Positions 45,286-56,905 of a stretch of 64,000 bases of DNA are shown here, one piece after another; the first letter of the stretch is position 1, and each line of letters begins with the position of its first letter. Under the pieces are notes generated by a model that saw nothing but the letters and a program-made list of their open reading frames with translations, had not been told where the DNA came from and made no database searches. Source of the stretch: Castanea sativa (lineage: Eukaryota > Streptophyta > Magnoliopsida > Fagales > Fagaceae); NCBI RefSeq assembly GCF_040712315.1, contig NC_134018.1, positions 1,860,001 to 1,924,000 on the forward strand, given 5' to 3'. A program made the position numbers and the translations under genes.

Positions 45286-45424
45286 TCAAGGTTGGTCATT
45301 TTATCTTTACATAACATGCCTTGTGTACCTTGTTTAGCTTAGATGAGCTTATTATTACTGCACTTTGCTAGTTTTAGCTATGTAATGCATGTTATGTGGG
45401 AGTTGTTTATAGTTTTTGATCACA

Positions 45425-45467
<43 letters not shown>

Positions 45468-45895
45468 GTCAATCAAACAAAAAGATTTTGATATAATGGT
45501 TGCTGGACTAGTTTTTATTATGCAATACAACTGAAGCTGAGAAGAAAAGGCTCCCTTCAAGTTTCCATGGAAATTTTTAACTTGGAACTTCTAATACAGG
45601 TGGTTGGAATTACGGGATTGATATTATAATAAAGTTTCAAACTTTGATCTATATATGTCATAGTTGGAAAATTTATAATAAAATTCTAGACACTTGGGAT
45701 GTATTATTTTGTGTATACAATTCTAGACATTTGGGATGTAATTATTGATATGGTGTAATTAAATATATTTAGTTTCTTGGTTTAATGTGATATTATATTT
45801 GTTATTGGAGAACATGAATTGTGGTTCATTATAGTTGCTATAAAATAGGTATTGGAAAATATGTATTGTAGGTACATTACAGGTGCTAATTTTTT
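45286..45895. other. Stretch after copia pol with TTA microsatellite
   Basis: A perfect TTA run lies at 45425-45468. The rest is AT-rich with a repeated ATTCTAGACA...TTGGGATGTA phrase (45682 and 45718). No 3' LTR is seen. Confidence 0.5.
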
Positions 45896-46519
45896 TTTTA
45901 AAAAAAGGACCTATTCCAGCGCTTTGAAAACTGCTGGAATAGGGGTTGGGCATAGGGTATGAGCCTTTTAAATTATATTCATTCAAGACTTATACCAGCA
46001 CTTTTGAGAACCCTGGAATAGGTACTACCTATGCCAACGCTTTTAAAAGTGCTAGTAAGGCCTTTTAAATTATATTCATTTAAGACCTATACCAGCGCTT
46101 TTGAGAACTTTGGAATAGGTACTACCTATGCCAGCGCTTTCAAAAGTACTAGTATAGTCCTTTTAAATTATATTTATTCAAGACCTATACTAGCGTTTTT
46201 GAGAACGCTAGAACAGGTACTGCCTATGCCAGTGCTTTTGAAAGCGCTGGTATAGGTTATATTCATATTTTTGTAAAGGTTGTCCTTGACACAAGTAAAA
46301 ACGGTGGAATAGGGTCTGAAAAGTGCTGGAACCTATCCCGATGCTTTTGAAAAGCGCTAGTATAGGTTCAGCAACCCTATACCAACTGTCACTGCGCAAC
46401 AATTTGGAGCGCCGGGAAAAAAAAAACACCGAGATAGGAATTTTGACCCTATTCCAGTGCTTTCTAGGGCTATCCCAGCGGTTTTGCAAATGCTGGGATA
46501 GCCCCTTTTTTTTGTAGTG
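45896..46519. mobile_element. Non-autonomous CACTA-like element with hairpin array
   Basis: Six or more units of the type CCTATTCCAGCGCTTTTGA...AGCGCTGGAATAGG alternate in both orientations. The right end is GGCTATCCCAGC, a 12-nt spacer, then GCTGGGATAGCC, then a T run and TGTAGTG at 46513-46519, which is the inverted CACTACA terminus of CACTA transposons. On the left, A7 followed by GGACCTATTCCAGC mirrors that end, but the CACTA itself has eroded. No transposase is inside. Confidence 0.68.
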
Positions 46520-46677
46520 ATTACAAGAGAAGAAAAAAAGAATTAGACTGTCATGACCTTTTAATTGCATTCCCAACTGGCAATAATGATATTGTAAATA
46601 ATCAACCAGTCACTGGGACAAATGGCAACCCCAAACAAATTTTAATGTAGTCTTTTTATCATTAATACTATTTTGTG

Positions 46678-46708
<31 letters not shown>

Positions 46709-46884
46709 TTTTTTTTGGAATAAGATACCACTATTGTTTTCAAACAATGTGTAACTCTAGGTACATTTAGATGGTGGGTTTAATGGACATGAATGATGTG
46801 TTGTAAATTTAGAAGTCTCAAATTTTATTTACTACACTATTAATCCAAGGGCTTTTAAGATGTTTTTTTCAAATCGACAACAGA
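46520..46884. other. AT-rich stretch with GT and poly-T runs
   Basis: A GT repeat at about 46673-46691 is followed by a T25-type run. Nothing else is recognised. Confidence 0.5.
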
Positions 46885-46885
46885 A

Positions 46886-46960
<75 letters not shown>
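46885..46960. repeat. (TAA)n microsatellite, left part
   Basis: About 24 TAA units that end directly at the solo LTR; the same trinucleotide resumes at 47671. Confidence 0.95.
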
Positions 46961-47669
46961 TGTGGTGTGCAAGAATTCCAAGTAAGGTAATCACACTACG
47001 TGTCCTAGCCTGGCCGAGAAGGACAATTGCTGTGATGAAGAGGCCACGCCCTCAGACTTTATGATCATGTCATCAATACATCATCAAAGGAGACCTTACT
47101 GAACAGAGAGAGCTTGGGGAAGGAGGCTAGCACTGACATGATTGAAGAGTTGGTGACTGCCACCACATTTAATGCATCCCACCAAACCTTCTGGTCGCAT
47201 TTACGTGGAGAAGACCTTTAAACAGTGCTGTCTTGGTTGCTGCGTCTCACAGGGGTTCAGAGAAAGTGCATGATAGGACTAGCACTTAAGTGGTGGCCTG
47301 CATGATCAACAAATGGAAGGCCAAGATCATCTAAAAGGGGCTATATAAGATAAAAGGTCCACTAGACGAAGGGGATCGGGAAAATAGCAAAGGAAAACAC
47401 TGTAGCACAAAGACCTGAAACTGTAAACAGATCTCATAGGGATATATTCCAAAACCATTCTCCTCGGCCTTTGCCGAGGAGAATCTTCTTTTACAATATT
47501 GTGGTTACCTTCTGCTTTTCCTTGCTCCCTTATTATTTTTGGCCCATAGTGAATGTTACCTAACCTCTAGAGGCCTAGTCTTACAGCCCACTCTCTACAA
47601 ATTCATTGTGTAGGGCTATTTGAGCCTGGGTCCTCCAGTCGTTTGGGCTCGGGAGCTAAATCCAATCCC

Positions 47670-47673
<4 letters not shown>
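46961..47673 (+). repeat. Tat-like gypsy solo LTR inside a TAA microsatellite
   Basis: Starts TGTGGTGTGC. It contains GGCTATATAAGATAAAAGG (TATA near 47340), TCCTCGGCCTTTGCCGAGGA and, near its end, TTGAGCCTGGG...GTTTGGGCTCGGGAG, the same order as in the element B LTR. Both flanks are TAA repeats, so a 5-bp duplication ATAAT is compatible but uninformative. Confidence 0.68.

Positions 47674-47702
<29 letters not shown>
47671..47702. repeat. (ATA)n microsatellite, right part
   Basis: About 10 units, the right-hand half of the split TAA/ATA run. Confidence 0.95.
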
Positions 47703-47703
<1 letters not shown>

Positions 47704-48380
47704 TATAGATTTCCAAGCTTTTGGTAAAACTAGATATCAAAGCAATACATTTATTAAATGGCTATATCCATCGAATTGTAATTTGGTAAAAATTCATTAA
47801 AATTATAAAAAATAATCAAAATAGTACATTTCCTGTGGATCTGTAGGCCGTAGCAAGCAAACACTACACATCCAATGAAGCAGGCAACGGCATTCAACCA
47901 TGCGCACCTCCTTCTTGGAATCCATCATTTAATCATTTAAGAAGTTAATTGTACTTTCCATCCCTTAATTATGGCTTTACTTGCAACTTGCAAAGTTCTT
48001 CTTATAATTCAAACTGATTGATTACGATAATCAGTGTTTTTTTCACAGTCTTCCATTAATATATTAATAAACAGAAAAAGTTAACAGATGTCCTAAGAGC
48101 ATTATTACATTAATTTATAAATTATTTTTAGAATTTTTTATGGGTAAAGAATAAAAAAAAACTATTTTTTTTTTACAACTTTATAATCTTGACAAGTTAT
48201 ACTATTTACAACATACTCTCTTAAGCAATTTGAGAAATATACATGCACACAAGGAAGAAAAAATGAGGTTCTAATATAAAGGCATACCATAAACTCCATT
48301 AAAAAGGCTTACTACCTTTTTGTCCATTTTTTGTTGTTTGACCTATTTTTGCTATTATTTAAGCTAATTTTTATTGTTAT
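47703..48380. other. AT-rich stretch, nothing recognised
   Basis: No open frame of note and no element end recognised. Confidence 0.5.
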
Positions 48381-49100
48381 TGTAAGAATTAGATATGTAA
48401 AGGCCCAAGTTTGCTTAGAATAGTATTGCCTGGATCTTCAAACCAACCCCAAACAATGAGTTTTTAATAAGTAGGATTCTAAACCAAGTACAACACTGAG
48501 ATTGTTCCAAGTCTAAAGCTAACAGAGCTTATAGAAGTAAATGGACTAGGGATTCCATGAAAATACTTCCTTGGGCAAGTCCGAGGATGGGTCTTATATT
48601 GATAGGTCAAGATGATATTGCTTTACAAGGTATTTCCTTGCTTTCTCCCTCATTCCTCATTTTTTTTTTGGAAAATCCCATTTTTCCCTGGGGGGTTCCC
48701 TTCCTTATATAGCTCATTCCCTTGCATCCTAGCCCTCCACCTATACGTCTCAAGAGATTCTTTAGGATAATTGTCCCATCAGGACCCTTCTAGAGGTTGT
48801 AAAGAGAGTTGCTAGCTGTGAATTTACTGTTCAAGGGTCATTTCCTTATTAATGCATTTGGTTAGGTTGGTGTATAGCATTGAAAGTGGAGGTAGGAGGT
48901 GTCTTCTTCAGGAAACTTCCACCCACCACCCTTGCAGGTCTTGTACCCTCTGTCGCTATCCCTTCCCTATCCTTGCTATCCCTTCCCTTTCCTTTTACAA
49001 GTCAGGACACCTTGAGTTTAATGTACCACTGCCCCTGGCATCATTTGATATTAAATACTTTTTCCTAGTATTGACATTTTTTTTTTTTGGTAGCATATGA
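48381..49100 (-). repeat. Possible Tat-like solo LTR, reverse orientation
   Basis: Starts TGTAAGAATT on the plus strand, as the element A LTR starts TGTAAGGACA. CTATATAAGG (TATA) reads on the minus strand near 48715. Downstream words such as AATTGTCCCATC and a GTCCGAGGATGG motif parallel the element A LTR. The far end is not defined, and no partner exists. Confidence 0.45.
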
Positions 49101-49542
49101 GGTACGTGATGGAATGTGTGTTCAATAGCCAACCTTCTTCTTTCACTAAACTCATGGATTTGGCTTGGGATAGGGACCAAAAAATATGCGAACTCACTGC
49201 CATGCTATCATGGGTACTCTAGCAACGAAGAAACAAGATTCGACCTATATTATGTTGCAGTGAGTTCCATTAAATCCTAAAATTGTTGAAGTTGTGATGA
49301 ACAATTTTTTGATATAGCTGAGAGGAGCATCAATTTTTGATTTGTACATGTATAGAGTTTTGTCTTAGGCACAAATAATTGTAGGATGGATTTGTATTTG
49401 TTTAAGGGAGCAGCCAACTTATGCTAACCTGAAGGAATGAAATCACACAATGGACTATTATGTATATTCTAATTATGCTCAAGAAACAAAAGCACATGAG
49501 GATGGGTTGTTATGTTTATTCTAATTACACCTTTTATTCTAA
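49101..49542. other. Stretch before the Helitron end, nothing recognised
   Basis: A duplicated phrase (TGTTATGTTTATTCTAATTA and a TATGTATATTCTAATTATG variant) occurs at 49460 and 49508. No gene is seen. Confidence 0.4.
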
Positions 49543-50277
49543 CTAGTCGTAGACTCACGCAATGCATGGGGAAAATTTGACTTCATATTCTTTTTTGCTA
49601 AGTAAAGAATGAGAATAGTAGTTGAGAATTATAAGTGATAGTTCCAAACACATATTACAATAATGTGATTACATAATAATATATATATAATATATTTTAT
49701 GCAATTAAAAAAGTCTATATCTTGATGTTTTGTATAATTGTTTTTTTTTTGGCAAGGAAACATGTTGCATTTTACTTTCAATTATTATATATGACAAAAT
49801 ATTTTGTAATACGTTATAATATAGTGAGATATGCATCTAAAATTAGAATGTAAAAATGTATAATTTTTATTAGAATGTAAAAATGAATCTTGAAGGTTTC
49901 ATATGAAAGCTAAAATTATTTTTCATTTTTGGAGAAGTTAATGAGCAATTTATTCAAATTTTATTTCCATTTTATCACATAAGAAGTATTAAATAAAGTT
50001 ATAACAATTGTGTTTCCATTTCATAATCACTAAACTCATATATGAGAATCAACTATTACAAAAATATTTCTCCCGAAAACATATACTGATTTCTATTTTT
50101 CCTTTTCATACAATTTAAAAAATGTGAAAAATTAAAGAAACTAAATGTGTAGTTGACCTTAGTCAATCAATAAATAACATAAAAGAGGTAGGGTAAAGCA
50201 AACGTATTCACAATATAATTATTTATATATGTCCATATTTGCTTTGTATATATTAATATGCTTGATTTCTATAATTT

Positions 50278-50368
50278 TCATGTAGCAGCTGTATCTTGTT
50301 TGATCTCTCCCAGGTCTTCAGCTTTAGCCCAACTCACAGCATATAAACCAATGATCATGAAAAAGAAC
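50278..50368 (-). pseudogene. Captured last-exon fragment resembling WAT1/EamA transporters
   Basis: After a TTGCTAG acceptor, the minus strand encodes FFFMIIGLYAVSWAKAEDL and ends in TGA at 50280-50278. The hydrophobic helix followed by GLYxVxWxKxxE/D is the C-terminal signature of plant WAT1-related (nodulin MtN21-like) membrane transporters. Only about 29 codons are present, and no other exon of the gene is recognised nearby. The sense matches that of the host Helitron, as is usual for captured exons. The family call rests on a short match. Confidence 0.5.
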
Positions 50369-51408
50369 CTAGCAAGATGAAGTCAAACACAATTTCTAAA
50401 TTTTATAAATTTTAACAAATAGAAGATCAAGATTATAGAGAATTCAAAATGAGAGAGAGAGAGAGGTACCTTTGATAGTGGATATCAAAAAAAAACATGT
50501 AGTGATAATTGAAAGATTTTCCATCACAAATACTATGCTTATTGGTTTTAAGAGAAATTAAAAAGAGAACATATATAAATATAAAAATTATGTAGAGGAA
50601 GGGGAAAACGTATATATAATAAAAAAGTGTTGAGGGAGGAGAAGGTTAGGGAAGAGGAAGAGACTTTGTATGTTTTGGTAATTGAAAAATGTATTTATAA
50701 CTGGTAAATTGCATAACTAATGTGGTAACATAATAGCAAGTTTATAAAAAAATTTGAGACTTTCCTTCATAAATGAGAATTTTATGGTTTTTTTTTTCAA
50801 TTAGATAGAAGGAATATATAGGTAGGGAATGAATTTTTCCCCCAATTATACCAGAAGGGAAATTGTACGTAGAAATTAATTGTCTTAACTCTTGCCTTTT
50901 AGGTTACTTCCACCCCCCCCCCCCCCAAAAAAAGACTTTAGGGCAAAAAATTTGATTACATATCTAAAAAAGCCAATAGTGAATATTTAAGTACATATTA
51001 TTTAAGAATTATTATAATAGTGGAATTTGTAGTATGCATTTAAGATTTCTTTTTAAGTAAAAAAGAAATGCCTAGTTGATTTCCTGTTGTATTTATCTAT
51101 TGTATTGCTTATGTTATTTCTATCATATTTATGTATATTTGAGGAGTATGATGGATTGAAGTGCAACATATCATGCCAAATTGAACTCAGAATGAGATAT
51201 TAAAAAAAAAAGTTTAATGTTTTTTTTTCGTCTCGAGAATTAGATAAGTTTATTTAAGCTAATTAAGGTAATATGATTTAATTAATTCGTGTTGGATTGT
51301 ACAAATCATTCTATTTGATTATATATATATTGGTTAGCACGATTTGAATTAAGTAGCAGGATTTCCTAAAAATGAAATCACATTGAGTATATGGATTCCA
51401 AGGTAATG

Positions 51409-51975
51409 TGTAATACCCCGATTTGATTTTATGATCATTACCGTCATCGTCATTATTAATATAGAGTTGAGGTACTTTATGTGTGTGCATAGTAAGATGG
51501 GAGTAGATAATTTTGTGGTGTTACAAAATAGGTGAGAAGATTAAAGTTTTAATGCATACAATTTAGTGTGGTAGTTTAAATAATTAAATAAATAAATAAA
51601 AGAGAAAGAAGTTTATGGGCCTCTTGGAGAATAAAGAGATAAGTTTAAGTGGGTTTTAAACTACAGCCTACTACCCCACTAAGCCCACATCTCTAATGCA
51701 AACTACAGGGTAGAGGAAGAGATAGTCAGGATTTTCATAGAAAGGGTTTTATCAAAGAGGCTAAGAGGTTTTTTTTTTTTTTTCCTTGGAGTTAGAGCAC
51801 GTACAATTGAAGAGGCAATCAGATTGTTCAAGGTATGATTTCTCACAATTAGAAATAAAGAATTAAAAGTTTCTAAGGTTATTCAGAAATTTGATTTTGA
51901 TCCTAAAACTCTATTTATATTTTAATGTTTAGATTTGCTGCTAGGTATCCATGTTAGATGTTAGATTGTTCCTTA

Positions 51976-52024
<49 letters not shown>

Positions 52025-53986
52025 CCTAGATTGAGCCATGGATTGCAAGAAAATCGTGATTTTGGCTTAAGCCACCTTTCGGATTTGAATATATAAATTA
52101 TATATATATATATATATATAAGAAGTCAAAGAATGCGGCCATTGTTTTCCTTGCCTCTGGGACCCTTTCACTGAGATTATGCTATCAACCATTTTGAGGT
52201 TATATATTAAAGTTGAAATTGGCTTTTGTGGGAGTACGGTTCTCACGTTGTTCTCTGTGTGTCTCTGGAACAAGCCATGGATTACAAATTTCTATTCAAG
52301 TATATGGCTCTTGTATTTTCTTTGGGGTTTTATATTAAATCCTAGGTCAATGATATTTTTGGCTACTACCTTCCTCATGACAATATGAGTTTCAATCAAT
52401 GCAAGAGAATATTATTAATTAGAGCATCATTGGTTAGAAAACCTTTAATTTAGTGTTAAAAGTGTTAGTAGTTCAGCAAAGTATAATCCTAGTGAGTCTA
52501 TTTATATAGTTTTATAAGCTTTATATTTTGTGGAGGATATTAAGTAATTTTCACGATTGATTATAGGTCTTATTTGAGAGTATTTTGAGACTATTTGGAA
52601 AGTGTTTCAGCTGGACTTTCAGAGTGATTCAAGTGCTGTAAGTAATTATGCATAATATGCACAAGTTTTGTTCCCTAGGTTCTTAGAAGTTAAGATTTTC
52701 AAAAGTTATATTCTTTTAAGCTTACATTTTTAAAAGTTTATCAAAAAGCACTTTTACACTATTGAAAGAGAAATTTTAATTGGCTTTTAAACAATGTTCT
52801 AAGAGAAATTTCGAATTTTAAATAACGTTTTGAATGTCCAAATCCCATTCAAAAGATGATTTTTAAACTAAACTATCTTTCAAAAATAATTAAGTTTCAA
52901 AGTAAGTTTTCTAAAAAGATTCTTGTTCTTTAAATTGTTTCAAACCAAGTGATTTCAAAATCATATTCTTGTTTTTCAAACGGTATTTAAGACGTTTCTT
53001 TTAACAAATTGGATTTTCAAACTTACTCAAGAATTGTAAAAATATTTATATAAACTCTTCAATTCCTATTCGTTCCCTGAGAGAGTCAAGCATCTTTTGA
53101 TTTATGTTTCAATTTCATATTGTGATATTCAATACGCCTTTATTGTTGGAACAAATGTTGATATTGAGAAAATTATTATATGTTGTATAAACTTTATTTT
53201 TGTGATATGTGACTCAAAATGAGTGTTTTTAGAATTGATCAGATATATGTGTAAATCCGCTCACAGGATTGTATATGAGAATATGTGTTGATCCCTCACC
53301 AGCAAGGGTTAGATGTTGGTATCCACTTATAGGATTGTATGTGAGAATATGTGATGTGTATATGTGATACTGTGCTCTGATCAATTATTCGTATGTGTTT
53401 CCGAAAAACTTTAAAATTGATTATATGTGTATTAAGTGATTCTTTACATGTTTTGAAAACTATATTGGATATTTTGAGTGAAATTGTGAAATCAAACTCG
53501 TGACTTGCTTGATTCTATTCAGTTGTGTATTCTGTATAATTACTTACTAGATGTATGGCTCACCCCATCAATTACTATTTTCAGATTAATGTGTATTTGG
53601 GAATATATAACCTTTGGATCGCTTTGTAAGGTGCGAGGTAGAGCATGGAAGTTGTAGGCAATTTCAGTATTTTCTTGAAGACTTATAGAATTTCAGTTAT
53701 CTTTATTTTGTAACTCATTTTTATACAGTGGAGATTATTTTCAATTTGTGGAGTTTTGAAAAAATTATTAGTTATTATTATTATTTTTAATTCTTCTTAG
53801 ACTTCACAATATTTTGGAGATTATTATAAATGGTGGATTTTAGTTATTGTAAGAGATTTATCAATAGCATTATTTATTTGGAGTTTTATTGAACTATGTT
53901 TAAATAAATTGTGTTTATTGAGCTAGGTAAGGTTAGCAAGTTAGTCATGTATCTAAATTCATGTTCCATAGATTTGGGTCATGACA
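51409..53986 (+). repeat. Long gypsy solo LTR (about 2.6 kb, Tekay/Del-like)
   Basis: Begins TGTAATACCCCGATTTG and ends TTTGGGTCATGACA, the start and end words typical of long LTRs of plant chromoviruses. The flanks TAATG and CAATG agree at four of five bases, consistent with a decayed duplication. AT microsatellites lie at 51978-52022 and 52097-52121. There is no primer site or coding sequence. Confidence 0.6.
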
Positions 53987-54249
53987 CAATGAACATTAGT
54001 ATTACCATGAAAAACATAAATCAATACTGCATGCATCTCCACAGTCATAATATGGATGCAATAGTTAAACATTGTAAGCGTCCAAAAGTTATTTCCTTAA
54101 AAATTATAAATTGTAAGATTTATTTTAAGAAGATAAATGGTAAGAATTAGAGATTAGATCTTTTTTATTCAAAAAAAAAAAAAACTTTAGTATATATGTC
54201 TGATTTATGATAATGTATTTACATCATAATTTGTTTGAAAAATATATGA

Positions 54250-55345
54250 AACTAAGCATATAAAGCTAAGTTATAATCCTAAATACAAAGAAAAAGAAGA
54301 ATATCATACAGTCCATACCTATCGATCATAATATTTTGTTTCCTCTTCCAAATTATCCTAAGAACTAAGAAGTTAGAAATTAGCATATTTAGATGAGATT
54401 AAAAGAACATTTGCAAAAATTTATGTAGTATTTAATTTAAAAATTACAAATCCATTTAGAAAATAAAATAAACAAATGGGAGGCAAAAGATCATGTACTA
54501 AATAAATGAAACGCATTCCAATTCTTTAGACACAAACAATTTTAATGGGTAAAAAACAATTATGTAAAGAAAAATTGTAAACAGGAATACAAAGAATGAG
54601 ATTAAAAGAACATTAGTAAGAATTTATGTAGTATTTAATTTAAAAGCCATTTAGAAATAAAATAAACAAATGGGAGACAAATGATCATGTACTAAATCAA
54701 TAAAACGCATTCCAATTCTTTAGACACAAACAACTTAATTGGTAAAACGCAATTATGTAAAGGAAAACTGTAAACATGAATATAAAGGAATTGACTATCA
54801 ATTGAAAATTCAAAAAAAAAAAGGAAAAAGAGAAAAAGAAACATGGTATTTACAATCCTGGAAAAGAAAATCTTGTACAAACCTTTACATTGTAATTTTT
54901 TTAAAATAATGAAAATAACCATATAAAGCTAAGTTATAATCCCAAATACAAAGAAAAATAGGACCATATGGTCCATACCTATCAATCATAATATTTTGTT
55001 TCCTCTTCCAAGTTATCCTAAGAAGTTAAAATTAGCATAAATTTAGATGAGATTAAAAGAAATTTAGCAAGAATTTATGTAGTATTTAATTTTAAAAAAT
55101 TACAAATCCATTCAGAAAATAAAATAAACAAATGGAGGCAAATGGTCATGTACTAAAATAATAAAATGCATTCCAATTCTTTAGATACAAAAAATTTTAA
55201 TGGAAAAAACACAATTATATATGTAAAGAAAAATTGTAAACATGAATACAAAAAAATAGACTATCAATTGAAAACTGAAAAAGAGAAAAAAGAAACATGG
55301 TATTTACAATCCCAGAATAGAAAATCCAATACAAACTACAAATCA
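54250..55345. repeat. Local imperfect triplication
   Basis: Three copies share AGATTAAAAGAA...TTTATGTAGTATTTAATTT, GATCATGTACTAAAT, GCATTCCAATTCTTTAGA and TGTAAACATGAATA. Copy 1 is about 54250-54596, copy 2 (lacking its first part) 54597-54918 and copy 3 54919-55345. Copies 2 and 3 also share GACTATCAATTGAAAA and GAAACATGGTATTTACAATC. Confidence 0.85.
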
Positions 55346-55743
55346 TAAAAATTACAGTTGAAAAGCAAAGAAGTTCAAGGGAAGAAAAAGAAAAACTAAC
55401 CTCAAATAAACTTTCCAATTCTAGTTGTAATTTGGTGACTTATGGGTGGAAAGAAAGCAATTCAAAATCTATAAATAAAAAATTAAATCAGTGGGTTTTA
55501 AATACAAAGGGAGGCAATTGAATGTTTTATTGGGAGAGAAAAGCCGTTTTTTCAATAAGGAGAGAGAGAGAGAGAGAATGATTGATTGCTGAATTGAAAG
55601 CAATTTGGATTTAATGGGAAAGTCATTAATAGTATAAACATTAGCCATTTGTTTGATGGGAAGATGATGAGTTTAGAGAGAGAAAATGGGATTGATTAAA
55701 GAGAATGTGTGAAGTGGAAACCCAATAAAACAAAGGAAAAAAA

Positions 55744-55852
55744 ACTTTGTAACATGGCAATGATGTGGCTTAATTAGAGCATAGCAACAATAAATACACT
55801 TCAACTTTTAGATATATAGATTGTTACAAATCATTGCCATGTTACAAAGTTT
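55744..55852. repeat. Perfect 23-bp inverted repeat across the Helitron 5' end
   Basis: AAACTTTGTAACATGGCAAT plus GAT at 55744-55766 is the exact reverse complement of 55830-55852, with a 63-base loop that contains the inferred Helitron terminus. Confidence 0.9.
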
Positions 55853-55884
55853 TTATATATAGATTTGTAATATTGCATGCTATG

Positions 55885-56897
55885 CAGGGGCGGCTCTCCA
55901 GCCAGCCTAGGGGGTTCTGGCTTTGCCCCCCAAAAAATTATATATAAATTTTTACCTTTTTTTGTTTGTTTTAACCCTTAAAATAAAATTTTGAACACCT
56001 TAACCCTAAATATTGTTTAAACCCAATTGAAATAAGCTTAAAATATGATCATATTAGTGCTATTTTCACAATAATTTAACAATAAAAGTTAAGTAACAAG
56101 TTGTAATTGACTTTTTATCTAAACCCATAACTGACATCAATTTTTTTCATACCGTTAACAACTTGCCATCTGGATGTTTTGTCAATAGCACTACTCTTAA
56201 AATTGCTCATTTGTTAAAAAATAAATGAACATTTTCTTTGAACTCTGGCTTATTTTATAGTTGATGGTAGAATGAAACTACATTTTTCCTGCACTTTTCT
56301 TCTTCATCAACAAAAAATTACACAACTTGTACAACCATTTGATCTGTATTTATATCTATGATTCTTTTCTCATTCTCTCTTTCTCCCTTCTATATTTTCT
56401 TTCTATCTAATCAAGTAGTTTGGTAAGTGTTCTACAGTTTGTTGAGTTCAAAAAGTCTTTTAATGCTTGCTCCATTTCCAAGCAAATGACCACATGTGTG
56501 GTTAAAAATCTATACACTTCAAAAGCAAAATCTTATATAAGTTACTATTTATTTTCCTTAATTTAACGTTTACTCTCAGACCTACTCTTAGGTGTGTTAC
56601 TATTCTTTTTTATCATATATTTTTCTTTAATTGATATTACATATGATTATAATAAATTATTATTAATTTGTCAAATATTATGGTTAGTTATTTATTTATA
56701 TGTATTCTATTGTTGGTTTCTTACAGATCTTTAAACTATTAATAATTTTTTTAGACTATGTTATAATATAGTTGTATTGTATACTATTTAGAATACTATG
56801 TTAGATTATTGTATGTAATATGACAATTGTATATAGAAAAAAAAAATTAATCGTTTTATTTTTACTCCCCCACAACAAAATCCTAAAGCTACCACTA
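55885..56897. mobile_element. hAT-type non-autonomous element (1013 bp)
   Basis: Flanked by a perfect 8-bp duplication ATGCTATG (55877-55884 and 56898-56905), the hallmark size for hAT. The left end CAGGGGCGGCTCT and the right end (reverse complement TAGTGGTAGCTTT) form imperfect terminal inverted repeats. The left side has GGGGTTCTGGCTTTGCCCCCC. No transposase reading frame is present. Confidence 0.82.
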
Positions 56898-56905
56898 ATG
56901 CTATG

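Larger units (their letters stand above)
40874..45290 (+). mobile_element. Copia retrotransposon, SIRE-like, gag deleted and 3' LTR missing
   Basis: A 5' LTR (40874-41708) is followed by a decayed tRNA-Met primer site (41711-41722) and, only about 190 bp later, by protease and pol. Most of gag is therefore deleted. Pol order is protease, integrase, RT, RNase H, which defines Ty1/copia. After pol the sequence runs into a hydrophobic reading stretch and a TTA microsatellite, and no 3' LTR is found before 58256. The solo LTR at 58256-59124 belongs to the same family but has its own target duplications. Confidence 0.88.
49543..55820 (-). mobile_element. Probable Helitron, minus strand, interrupted by a solo LTR
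   Basis: On the minus strand the 5' end is TCTATATATCTAAAAG at 55820, preceded by A. The 3' end is CTAG at 49546-49543, followed by T, with a GC-containing hairpin (CCATGCATTGCGTG) about 10-15 bases before it. TC...CTRR, insertion between A and T and no target duplication are the Helitron rules. No Rep/helicase is seen, so it is non-autonomous. It contains a captured exon (50278-50368), a 2.6-kb solo LTR (51409-53986) and a local triplication (54250-55345). Without the LTR it is about 3.7 kb. Confidence 0.55.

Noticed and set aside
45345..45534. Leucine-run open frame
   Set aside because: It is produced by the TTA microsatellite at 45425-45468.
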